Shown piece by piece: positions 24,805 through 34,700 of a stretch of DNA of 64,000 bases. Position 1 is the stretch's first letter. Each line of letters opens with the position of its first letter. Location of the stretch: positions 26,453,593 to 26,517,592 of the forward strand of contig CM039463.1 of the NCBI GenBank assembly GCA_022414725.1, given 5' to 3'. A program made the translations under genes and the position numbers. This DNA is from Microglena sp. YARC (Eukaryota; Chlorophyta; Chlorophyceae; Chlamydomonadales; Chlamydomonadaceae). Below the pieces are notes generated by a model that saw only the letters and a program-made list of their open reading frames with translations, was not told the origin of the DNA and made no database searches.

Positions 24805-24990
24805 GCAATAGTTAAGATACAGCAAGCCCCTAGTATCCAACTTGGCTATCCTGCAGTACAATATGAGATCCCACAAGCCCCAATTAGCCAACTCAGCTAT
24901 CCTGAAGTACAAGTTGAGATCCGGCAAGCCCCTATTAGCCAACTCAGCTATCCTGCAGTACAAGCTGGGATCTGACAAGCCCTTATATAT
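24805..24990. repeat. Tandem repeat of about 57 bp, three and a half units
   Basis: Units share CAAGCCCCTATTAGCCAACT, CAGCTATCCTGCAGTACAA and GAGATCC. It passes directly into the TATA microsatellite. Confidence 0.8.
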
Positions 24991-25255
24991 AAATATATAT
25001 GTATAAATAGTGTGTACATAAATATGTATAATATATTTAGTGCTATATATAAATATGTATATATAAATAGTGTGTATACAAATAGTATACATAAATAGTG
25101 TATATATAAATAGGTATATATAAATAGGTATATCTAAATAGGTATATATAAATAGGTATATATAAATAGGTATACATAAATAGTGTATACATAAATAGGT
25201 ATATATAAATAGGTATATATAAATAGGTATATATAAATAGGTATATATCACTAGT
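24985..25255. repeat. AGGTATATATAAAT microsatellite/minisatellite
   Basis: About 270 bp of AT-rich 14-bp-type units (AAATAGGTATATATA). Both strands are open in places, giving meaningless Tyr/Ile-rich translations. Confidence 0.9.
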
Positions 25256-25257
25256 CT

Positions 25258-25410
25258 TAAGCGGCATAGTCCCAAGCGCTGACTACACCCCCGATGGAGT
25301 GCCCAAAAACTTCGCCACCATAGACCTTGGGCGAAGCCCCAGGGGCATCAGGCTTAGTCGACATAGTCCCTAGCGCTGACTACACCCCCGATGGAGTGCC
25401 CATGCATATT
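25258..25410. repeat. Outlying copies of the 98-bp satellite
   Basis: One and a half units (AGCGCTGACTACACCCCCGA, TGGAGTGCCC, TTCGCCACCATAGACC, GCCCCAGGGGCATCAGGC) lie 1.6 kb before the main array. Fragments also occur near 25785-25850 and 26035-26070, so the family is dispersed as well as tandem. Confidence 0.8.
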
Positions 25411-25699
25411 TGTCGTTCATAATGTTCACAAGTCCCCCTTGACTCTGTCAAACTGCAGGCACAGCTGGAGTCCAGTTGGGCACCAGGAAAAAACTGAACC
25501 ACCGCCATCATCATCATCATCATCACTGCAAATCTGGGGGGGTCTTCGGCACCCTTTTCTGCAAACCTCAGCACCCCTCTCACCCATAATGCACCCTTGC
25601 AAGCCAAATAAAAAGGTGCCCAAAGCACCCCATATTAGCAGTAAATCATTCGATCGGACAACTGAAACCTTGGGTGATAAATAAATAAATAAACAGATT

Positions 25700-25775
25700 G
25701 TACGCGTTATTACGAGGCGTGAGGTTGAGGGGGGCAGCCCGTTTGCTTGCACCGGGGCCAACCACCACAGCCTTG
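25700..25775. repeat. Solo arm of the AGGCGTGAGG fold-back family
   Basis: GAGGCGTGAGGTTGAGGGGG then GCAGCCCGTTTGCTTGCACC and GGGCCAACCACCACAG, matching the arms at 53.5-54.05 kb. Confidence 0.65.
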
Positions 25776-25852
25776 GGAGAAGCTACAAGGGGCATCAGTC
25801 TTTGCACTCTTCAGTGACGTAGTCCCAAGTGCTACCTATAGCCCCAACATGT

Positions 25853-26038
25853 TTGTTCAGGACGCTGCGTCCTCCGTCGCAGGCGCATCGTCGGAGATTT
25901 CGTTCCGTTGCGTCGCAGGACGCAACGTGGGGAGGGTCTGTTGACCAGAAGGAAGGGTCCGTTGTGTCGCAGGACGCAGGCTATACAATTGGTTGCGTCT
26001 CAGGCAGCAGAGCTGGGGGTCCTCCTAAAGTACCCTGA
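25853..26038 (+). repeat. Dispersed repeat family B, copy 3
   Basis: The same order as 23515-23706: GTTCAGGACGCTGCGTCCTC, TTGCGTCGCAGGACGCAACG, GACCAGAAGGAAGGGTCCGT, GCTATACAATTGGTTGCGTC, AGAGCTGGGGGTCCTCC. Confidence 0.7.
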
Positions 26039-26189
26039 CCCCCGATGGAGTGACCGATAGCTTTGGCACCTGAATCCTGAGTATGATCAAATATATTTTG
26101 ATAATAATGATTTGATTTTAATATGTTACTGCCTAAGACGGCGAGCAGCCTCAAAGGATGGAGCCATGTAACCAAGTTCAAGGTCTAAT

Positions 26190-26375
26190 CCGCACCAGTG
26201 TACCACAAAGCGGCAGCGCGATTTTTGAGCCCCACTGCGCGGTTCGCGTAGTTTTTTCACCCCCCTGTGGGCGCAGAGCGCAGTTTTTGCGTTTTTTGCA
26301 CTTCAAAGCGCTGACCAATTTGACGTTTGTGCGCATTAAGCGCTGACCAATTTGACAAAAAGTAGTACCCTAATC
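26190..26375. repeat. Dispersed repeat family E (GCGC-rich), copy 1
   Basis: Contains CCCACTGCGCGGTTCGCG, CCCTGTGGGCGCAGAGCG, AAGCGCTGACCAATTTGACG and AAGCGCTGACCAATTTGACA. The same sequence is at 50505-50775. In both places it is followed by family D, so E+D may be one larger element of about 300 bp. Confidence 0.7.
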
Positions 26376-26384
26376 CGCACAGTA

Positions 26385-26492
26385 TGCTCCCTTGTTTCCG
26401 TGAGTTTTGCACGGGGGGAATTGGAACTGGAAGGCAGTAAGCAGCCCGGATGGGCTGAAAAAACAGGTAACAATCCAATCAAATCCAATTCG
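26385..26492 (+). repeat. Dispersed repeat family D, copy 2
   Basis: TGCTCCCTTGTTTCCGTGAG, CACGGGGGGAATTGGAACTG, GGGCTGAAAAAACAG, AACAATCCAATC, directly after family E. Confidence 0.7.
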
Positions 26493-26574
26493 CCAACTGC
26501 AGCCATGGCTGAAGCCACAATGAGCAACAGTCTTAGTCGACAGTCCTTAGCACTGATGATAAGCCCGTTGGAGG

Positions 26575-26695
26575 GAGGGGGGAAGCTAGACCAGACTTTT
26601 CCAGGCCGGGGGTATCCAGTTACCCCTAAACCCTAACCCCCCTAAACCCTAACCCCACCCCCGGGCTAGAAAAGTCCGGTCTAGCTTCCCCCTAC
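26575..26695. repeat. Hairpin with telomere-like loop, copy 2
   Basis: The arms (GGGGGAAGCTAGACCAGACT then TTTCCAGGCCGGGGGT; and ACCCCCGGGCTAGAAAAGTC then CGGTCTAGCTTCCCCC) are inverted copies of about 35 bp. The loop holds two to three CCCTAAACCCTAACCCC motifs. Confidence 0.85.
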
Positions 26696-26754
26696 CCTGA
26701 TGGAGTGCCCATCTGGTCAGTTAACTGAAACTTTAGCTGAAGCCACAAGTGACT

Positions 26755-26985
26755 ATTGGAGGGTGGTTATTGGTGCGTAGTGGGTGGTGGTGATGGGTGT
26801 GGGTTGAAGAGATAGGTGAAGTCACAAGTGGGTGGTGGTGGTGGGTGTGGGTTGAAGAGATAGGTGAAGTCACAAGTGGGTGGTGGTGGACGGTGTGGGT
26901 TGAAGAGATAGGTGAAGTCACAAGTGGGTGGTGGTGGTGGGTGTGGGTTGAAGAGATAGATGAAGTCAAAAGTGGGTGGGCTTTG
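26755..26985. repeat. 48-bp tandem repeat, five units
   Basis: Units of 48 bp: GGGTGGTGGTGGTGGGTGTG then GGTTGAAGAGATAGGTGAAG and TCACAA. The plus strand is open only because 48 is a multiple of three. Confidence 0.9.
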
Positions 26986-26989
26986 TTAG

Positions 26990-28462
26990 CAATCAAGAGG
27001 ATGTCGATGGAGTGCCCAATAGCTTCGCCACCCGTGGACTTGGGCGAAGAAACCCCCAGGGGCATCAGGCTTAGACGACGTAGTCCATAGCACTGACGAT
27101 ACCCCCAAAGAGTGCCCAATAGCTTCGCCACCCATAGACTTGGGCGAAGCCCCCAGGGGCATCAGCCTTAGTTGACATATTCCCAGCACTGACGATACCC
27201 CCAAAGAGTGCCCAATAGCTTTGCCACCTGTAGAGTTGGGCGAGGCCCCCAGGGGCATCAGCCTTAGTTGACATATTCCTAGCACTGACGATACCCCCAA
27301 AGAGTGCCCAATAGCTTCGCCACCCGTAGACTTGGGCGGAGCCCCCAGGGGCATTAGCCTTAGTTGACGTAGTCCCTAGCATTGCCAATACCCCCGGTGG
27401 AGTGCCCAATAGCTTCGCCACCCGTAGACTTGGGCGACCCCCCACCCCCAGGGGCATCAGCATTAGTTGACATAGCATTGACGATACCCCCAAAGAGTGC
27501 CCAATAGCTTCGCCACCCGTAGACTTGGGCGGACCCCCCCCCAGGGGCATCAGCATTAGTTGACATAGCATTGACGATACCCCCAAAGAGTGCCCAATAG
27601 CTTCGCCACACGTAGACTTGGGCGGAGCCCCCAGGGGCATCAGGCTAAGTGGATATAGTCCCTAGCACTGACAATGCCCCCGGTGGAGTGCCCAATAGCT
27701 TCGCCACCCGTAGACTTGGGCGGAGCCCCCAGGGGCATCAGCCTTAGTTGACATAGTCCCTTGCACTGACAATACCCCCGATGGAGTGCCCAATAGCTTC
27801 GCCACCCGTAGACTTAGGCGGACCCTCCCCCAGGGGCATCAGCATTAGTTGACATAGCACTGCCGATACCCCCGGTGGAGTGCCCAATAGCTTTGCCACC
27901 CGTAGACTTGGCGAAAGCCCCCAGGGCATCAGCCTTAGTTGACATAGTCCCTTGCACTGACAATACCCCCGATGGAGTGCCCAATAGCTTCGCCACCCGT
28001 AGACTTAGGCAAAGCCCCCAGGGGCATCAGCCTTAGTTGACATAGTCCCTTGCACTGACAATACCCCCGATGGAGTGCCCAATAGCTTCGCCACCCGTAG
28101 ACTTGGGCGAAGCCCCCAGGGGCATCAGCCTTAGTTGACATAGTCCCTTGCACTGACAATACCCCCGATGGAGTGCCCAATAGCTTCGCCACCTGTTGAC
28201 TTGGGCAAAGCCCCCAGGGGCATCAGCCTTAGTTGACATAGTCCCTTGCACTGACAATACCCCCGATGGAGTGCCCAATAGCTTCGCCACCTGTTGACTT
28301 GGGCAAAGCCCCCAGGGGCATCAGCCTTAGTTGACATAGTCCTTGCACTGACCAATACCCCCCCGATGGATGCCCAATAGCTTCGCCACACGTAGACTTG
28401 GCGGAGCCCCAGGGCATCAGCCTTAGTTGACATAGTCCCTTGCACTGACAATACCCCTGATG
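26990..28462. repeat. 98-bp satellite, about 15 units
   Basis: Units of 98 bp: ATACCCCCGATGGAGTGCCC, AATAGCTTCGCCACCCGTAG, ACTTGGGCGAAGCCCCCAGG, GGCATCAGCCTTAGTTGACA, TAGTCCCTTGCACTGACA. The units from about 27760 to 28320 are near identical; those to the left vary and some are deleted to about 80 bp. The overlapping minus-strand frames reflect the repeat, not genes. Confidence 0.92.
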
Positions 28463-28536
28463 GAATGCCCATTTCGTTGGCCACCTGAAACTCTGCCTGA
28501 AGCACTAGGTGACACAAGTGGGTCGACTTCGCTCAC

Positions 28537-28706
28537 CATCAAAGGCACATCGAGGGATCTGTCTCTTTGGGACCCATTCCGAAGGGTTGAGAGTGAGTTG
28601 CTGTACATGTGTGATGGCTCGTGCCCCTTCTCTATGCAGATGTCCACGACGGGCATCGATGCTAGCGTCACTTGGTGCACGTCCCACACCCAATTGAGGA
28701 GAGATT
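28537..28706 (-). CDS. Candidate exon of an unrecognised minus-strand gene
   Basis: Non-repetitive sequence between satellites. On the minus strand a TTCCTTGCAG acceptor precedes 28706 and GTGAGC follows 28537 (ATG|GTGAGC). Two frames are open across all 170 nt. One reads SLLNWVWDVHQVTLASMPV and onward to DVPLM; the other starts ISPQLGVGRAPSD. Fragments of the first 25 nt (CACCCAATTG on the plus strand) recur at about 29398-29415 and 29532-29550, as with exon-edge copies elsewhere in this window. Family unknown. In the third frame it would add a short tail to the SulP protein, but 31076-31153 is the better SulP terminus. Confidence 0.3.
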
Positions 28707-28724
28707 CTGCAAGGAAGGGCAGAG

Positions 28725-29262
28725 TGACATGTGTGAGAGTGACATGTGTGAGATGGGGGGGTGAAAGGGGCGAGGGCAGGGGGGAGATATGTGTGAGATG
28801 GGGGTGAGGGGGGCGAGGGCAGGGGTGAGGGGGGCGAGGGCAGGGGGGTGAGGGGGTGAGGGCAGGGGTGAAGGGGCGAGGGCAGGGGGTGGGGGGGTGA
28901 GGGGGCGAGGGCAGGAGGGTGAAGGGGGGGCGAGGGCAGGAGGGTGGGGGGGGTGAGGGGGGCGAGGGCAGGAGGGTGAAGGGGGGCGAGGCAAGGAGGG
29001 TAGCTGGGGGTGAGGGAGGAGCAGGGAGAATGTGGGGGTGACCTCGGGGGGGCGCAGCAGAGGTGAGGAGGGGGCGAGGGCAGGGCGGTGTGAGGGGGGC
29101 GAGGGCAGGGAAGGGTTAGGGGTAGGTGTTAAAGGGGGGCGAGGGCAGGAGAATGGGAGGGGTGAGGGGGCGAGATATAGGCAGGAGGGTGAGGGGGGGC
29201 GAGGGCAGGGGTGAGGGGGTGAGAGGGGACGAGGGCGGGGGGTGAGGGGTAACGTCAGAAGG
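28725..29262. repeat. G-rich minisatellite (GAGGGGGGCGAGGGCAGG)
   Basis: Irregular 18-40 bp units rich in GGGG runs on the plus strand, with clear potential for G-quadruplexes. No coding signal; reading frames are low-complexity Gly/Arg or Pro/Ser. Confidence 0.9.
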
Positions 29263-29950
29263 AACGAGTGTGTGTGGGTGTGTGTGTGGTGTGTGTGTAA
29301 GGGTGGTTGTGGTTGTGTTTGGGGTAGGTGCGAGAATTGTGATTGCAGTCAGGAGCACACCAGTGTGTGCCCCTGCATGGCACCTGTGTTTTTGGCGTCC
29401 ACACCCAATTGGGGGAGCCCGTTCTGTGTGGGGGACGGGTGACATGTTTTGAGGGGTACATGGGTGAGATGAGGTGAGGGGGGTGAGGGCAGGAGGGTGA
29501 GAAGGGCGAGGGCAGGGGGTGAGGGGACGATGTCCCCCGTCACACCCAATTGATGAGGGGAGCAGGGGACATGTGTGAGGGTAACGAGTGTGAGATGTGT
29601 GACATATGTGAAGTGGTACATGTGTGAGATGTTAAAGGGCGACGTGTCGTGTGAAGGTGACATGTGTAAGATGTGAGAAGCGTAACATGTGTGAGATGTG
29701 TGTAAGATGTATGAAGGGCGACAAGTGTGAGATGTGTTTGACGTGACGTGGGCCATGGGGTGACGGAGGCAGGAGGGTGAGGAGGGACGAGGGCAGAGGG
29801 ACGAGTGGTTGTGTGTGTGTGTGGGTTGTGTGTGTGTGTGTGTTGGGGGGGGGGTAGGGGGCCGTTAGATGGATAATTTATAATTGCAGTCAGGATGCAC
29901 ACCAGTCTTGGCCCTGCCAGCTTGGTCCCTGTGTTTTGCGACAACATAAA
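29263..29950. repeat. Mixed GTGTG repeats with partial copies of unique segments
   Basis: Segments near 29335-29400 and 29880-29945 share GATTGCAGTCAGGA, CACACCAGT and CCCTGTGTTTT-like stretches. On the minus strand both contain ACACAG followed by a short stretch whose translation includes LVC. They could be edges of another minus-strand exon, but frame and boundaries are unclear. Between them lie GTGTGAGATGTG repeats. Confidence 0.45.
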
Positions 29951-30059
29951 ACAGGTGGCCCATGCTACAACTGTTCTATGATGCAACAAAAGTGTACGGC
30001 CCATGAGATAGCTGAAATTGCTTTTGCTACAATACACAGTCAGGAACTAACAGGATTCA

Positions 30060-30265
30060 TACGAAAATATTCAAGTATTCAAATATTCAAATGTGCACAT
30101 GGCATGTGAGAAGACAGGAATCATATGAGAATAATTCCAAATATTTTAAATATTCAAATGTGCACATGGCATATGAGAAGACAGGAATCATATGAGAATA
30201 TTCATATATTCAAATGTGCATATGGCATGCGAGAAGACAGGATTCATATGAGAAGATAGGACTAT
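30060..30265. repeat. Tandem repeat of about 55-60 bp, AT-rich
   Basis: Three to four units with AATATTCAAATGTGCACATG, GCATATGAGAAGACAGGA and ATCATATGAGAATA. Confidence 0.8.
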
Positions 30266-30304
30266 TCTATTGAACAACTTACACTGTTATACAGCTTCAC
30301 AGGT

Positions 30305-30401
30305 GCACACATATGTATGTATGTATGTATTATTGTATGTATGTATGTGTATGTGTATGTATGTATGTATGTATGTATGTATGTATGGTATGTTGTGTAT
30401 G

Positions 30402-30432
<31 letters not shown>

Positions 30433-30792
30433 TGTATGTGTGTGTGTGTATGTATTGTATGTATGTATGTATGTATGTATGTGTGTGTTGTATGTAATTT
30501 ATGGTATTATGTATGTATGTATGTATGTATGTATGTGTGTGTGTGTATGTATGTATGTATGTATGTATGTATGTATGTATGTATGTATGTGTGTGTGTGT
30601 ATGTATGTATGTATGTATGTAATGTATGTATGTATGTGTGTGGTGTGTGTATGTTGTATGTATGTATGTATGTATGGTATTATGTATGTATGTATGTATG
30701 TATGTATGTATGTATGTACAAATGTATGTATGTATGTATGTATGTATGTATGTATGTATGTATGTATGTATGTATGTACAAATGTATGTACT
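30305..30792. repeat. TATG microsatellite, about 490 bp
   Basis: Long GTAT/ATGT tract with short TGTG interruptions and two ACAAATG breaks. Every frame is open on one strand or the other and gives Met-Tyr-Val-Cys or His-Thr-Tyr repeats; none is a gene. Confidence 0.95.
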
Positions 30793-30799
30793 GGTAGGG

Positions 30800-31060
30800 T
30801 AGCCCGTGTGGTTGTTGGCCACCTCTACCTGTCCACCCACCCCGCCCCCTCCCTCCTTCTTCACTCCTCCCTGTGGACCTCCTTCCCAACCCCTCCATTT
30901 TTTCTGTCTCCTATCCTTTTACTTCCTCTCCCCCCTCCCTTCATCGCGCCCCCTTCCCTGTTTTCTGTTTCCTACCATCCTTGACTTTCTCTTGACCCTC
31001 CCTCCATGTTTCTCCCTTCCCCCCTCCCTCTTCCTTCCCCTTCTTCCCCCCCATTCTCCG
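30800..31060. other. C/T-rich region downstream of the SulP stop codon
   Basis: Pyrimidine-rich on the plus strand (purine-rich in the sense of the SulP gene). It would hold the SulP 3' untranslated region if the last exon is correct. No polyadenylation signal is obvious. Confidence 0.4.
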
Positions 31061-31075
31061 AACCCAGCTGGGCCG

Positions 31076-31724
31076 TTAAACTGGTACCATGGACGCCTCA
31101 AAGAGCAAAACATTGTCAACCAACAGCCTGAGCGCCGTGGAAGCTGCAGCTTGCTGAGGACCGATTAACCATATGCAGTTGATCCCTCCAAACAGGCACA
31201 AGGCAGATAATGATAGATAATGCATTTGGAAGCGTGAAGGGCGGGGCAGTTTAGAAAGGAGCGCGGGACGGGTTGGGCAAGGCGTAGAAGCGCAGCTGCG
31301 AATTCAAAATGTTCATCTCAGGCAGTCAGCCGGTTATTGAAATGTTTCGCACAGTCGGCAGTCCAAGGCAAGGCGATATTGCTAACACAATGTGCCAAAT
31401 CATAGGAAAGCTCAAGGGAAAAGGGCGAAACTGATTCCTGTAATTTCGGTTCAAACTCGGCAGTACACTACCAGGTAATCGCCCGTCAGTGTTTTATTTT
31501 TCGACGACGCGTCGCCATTCCGTCGCCATTCAGTATAATGCTACACCCCCCGGACTCCCCGATATCGGGACGCGCTGCCCCCCGACACCCCCAGGCTCCG
31601 CGCTTCGTTTGTTCAGCCCATTCAAATGCACGTGTGCATGCATGCATGCAAGTATGTATGTATGTATGCATGTATGTATGTATGTATGTATGTATGTATG
31701 TATGTATGTATGTATGTATATATG

Positions 31725-31783
<59 letters not shown>

Positions 31784-34700
31784 GTATGTATGTATGTATG
31801 TATGTATGTATGTATGTATATATGTCCAGGGGTAGCCCACAAGGCTAAAAGAAATTGCCCAACCTCGAACAATCAAGCACAAGTTGTGGATCAATCGGAA
31901 AGCACATACCTGTGCATACATGAAGGCGTCATGCATACCCACAAAGATGTTCTCATGCCCAATGAGATCGGGCAGACGCACAACCTGCCAGTCTTGAGAC
32001 ACCTGCAATTCGCGAGTGCAGGTGTGTGAGTGAGTGTATGTGTGAGCGTGTGTGAGGGCCAGTATAATGGCTCACAAATCAACCTGCCAGTCTCACGACG
32101 CCTGCAATTCGCAAGTGCATGTGAGTGTGTCAGTGAGTGTGCCAATGTAATGGCTCAAAAATCAACCTGCCAGTCTCGAGACACCTGCAATTCAAAAGTG
32201 CAGGTGTTTATGTATGAGCGAGTGTGTGTGTGAATGTGTGTGCTAATGTGTGTGTGAGTGCCAGTAAAACGGCTCAAAAACCAACCTGCTAATCTCGAGA
32301 CACGTGCAAATTAAAAGTGCAGGTGTGTTACATTACATTACACTACATTTCATGTTAAAGTCTACTTGACACCGCGAGGGTGTATGAGACTCACACACAC
32401 ACACACTGGGTGTGTGTGTGTGAGTGCCAGTATAATAGCTCATAGATAAAAACCTGCTAGTCTCGAGACACCTGCAATTTGCGAGTGCACATGTGAGTGT
32501 GTGAGTGTGTGAGTATGTGTGCCAATATAACAGCTAAAGATTCAACCTGCCAGTCTTGAGACACCTGCAATTCGCAAGTGCATGTGTGTATATGTAGGTG
32601 CGTGTATGAGTGCCAATATAATGGCTCACAAATCAACCTGCCAGTCTCACGACACCTGCAATTCGAAAGTGCAGGTGTGTGTGTGAGTGTATGTGTGAGT
32701 GTGTGTGAGGGCCAGTATAATGGCTCACAAATCAACCTGCCAGTCTCACAACGCCTGCAATTCGCAAGTGCATGTGAGTGTGTCAGTGAGTGTGCCAATG
32801 TAATGGCTCAAAAATCAACCTGCCAGTCTCGAGACACCAGCAATTTGCAAGAGCATGTGTGCATGTGTGAGTGAGTGTGTGAGTGCCAGTTTAATAGCTA
32901 AAGATTCAACCTGCCAGTCTCGAGACACCTGCAATTCGCAATTGCAGGTCTGCCTGTCTGTCTAAGATCATATCCTCAAGGAAATACAGTCGTGGTGATG
33001 GACCGATATCAAAACGATGATATCCCACTCTTCTCCCCACCATCCACACCCTAGCCCCCCCCACCCTGAACTCACACTTTCACTTGGGTTGGCAAGAATG
33101 AGCTGACACCCCCTTCGCTTTGCATTAAAGATCATATCCTCAAGGAAATGGAGTCCCATAGAGTCGAGGTGATGGACAGGTGTCAAATCGATGATCAGGA
33201 AGTACAGTTTCTGGACCCCTTGAATTTGGGACCAGGCAGTGTACTTAGTCATAGCCTTCTCGATTTTGTCCTCTAAGGTTTTGGCGTTAGCGAAGTAGAC
33301 AGGCGCATCTGTGTGGGGTGGAGGTGGGGTGGAGTGGGACAAGGTAGGGATGGTGTGGTAATGGGGTGGTGTAAGAATGGGGTGGGGGTGGGCGTGGGAC
33401 GGGGTAGGGGTGGGTGTGGGGATGGGGTGTGTGGTGGTGGGGGCAGGGTAGGGGTGGTGTGGGGATGGGGTGAGGGTGGGGTGGGTGGGACGGGGTAGGG
33501 GTGGTGTGGGGATGGGGGTGGGGTGGGGTGGGACGGGGTAGGGGTAGGGGTGGTGTGGGAATGGGGTGGGGGTGGGGGTGGGGTGGGACGGGGTAGGGGT
33601 GGGGGTGGTGTGGGGCGGGGTAGGGGTGGTGTGAGGATGGGGTGGGGGTGGGGTGGGACCATGCAGTGTACTTGGTCATTGCCTTCTCGATTTTGTCTTT
33701 TAAGGTTTTGGCGTTGGCAAAGTAGACAGGCGCGTCAGTGTGGGGTGGGGTTGGGGTGGAACGGAGTGGAGTTGGACGGGGTAAGGGTGGTTGGGGATGG
33801 GGTGGGTGTGGGGTGGGACCATGCAGTGTACTTTGTCATTGCCTTCTCGATTTTTTCTTCTAAGGTTTTGGCTTCAGCGAAGTAGACAGGCGCATCTGTG
33901 TGGATTGGGGTAGGGTGGGTTGGGGTAGGGGTGGGGTTGGGTGGAGTGCGACGGGGTAGGCGTGGGTGTGGGGATGGGGAGGGACCACGCAGTTTACTCG
34001 GTCCAGTGCCTTTTCGATTTGCCTTTCAAGGTTTTGGCGTTGGCAAAGTAGACAGACATCTGTGTGGGGTGGGGTGTAGGGTGGGGTAAGGATGGGGTGG
34101 GGGTGGGGGGGAGGGAGCTGGGTGGAAGCTGGGGGGGGTAGGGGTAGGGCAGGGTAGGGTAGGGTAGGGTAGGTAGGGTAGGGTAGGGTAGGGTAGGGTA
34201 GGGTAGGGTAGGGTAGGTGGAGTGGGAGGGGGTGGGGTAGTGTGGGGATGGGGTAGTGTGGGGATGGGAGGGGGTGGGGAGTGTGGGGATGGGGTGGGGG
34301 GTGGGGTGGGACTACGCAGTGTACTTCATCACCACCTTCTCGATTTTTTCTTCCCAGGTCTTGGCGTTGGTGAAGTAGTCAGGCGCATCTGTGTGGGGTG
34401 GGATTGAAGTAAGGTGGTTTTTGGGGTGGGACGGGGTGGAGTTGGACGGGGTAGGGGTGGTGTGGGGTGGTGTGGGGATGGGGTGGGACCACGCACTGTA
34501 CTTGGTCTTTGCCTTCTCAATTTTGTTTTCTAAGGTTTTGGCGTTTAAGCCAAGTAGACAGGCGCGTTCAGTGTGTGGGGGGGTGTTGGTGGGGTAAGGA
34601 TGGGTGGGGGGAGGGAGCTGGGGTGAAGCTTGGGTTGGGTTGGGTTGGGTTGGGTTGGGTGGGGTTGGGTTGGGTTGGGTTGGGTTGGGTTGGGACGGAA

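Noticed and set aside
24712..25275. A 187-codon Tyr/Ile-rich minus-strand frame
   Set aside because: TATA-rich microsatellite translation.
26733..28517. Stack of minus-strand frames resembling a repeat protein
   Set aside because: 98-bp units are not a multiple of three, so frames shift at each unit; this is satellite DNA.
30270..30984. Met-Tyr-Val-Cys repeat frames and a 182-codon plus-strand frame
   Set aside because: TATG microsatellite translation.
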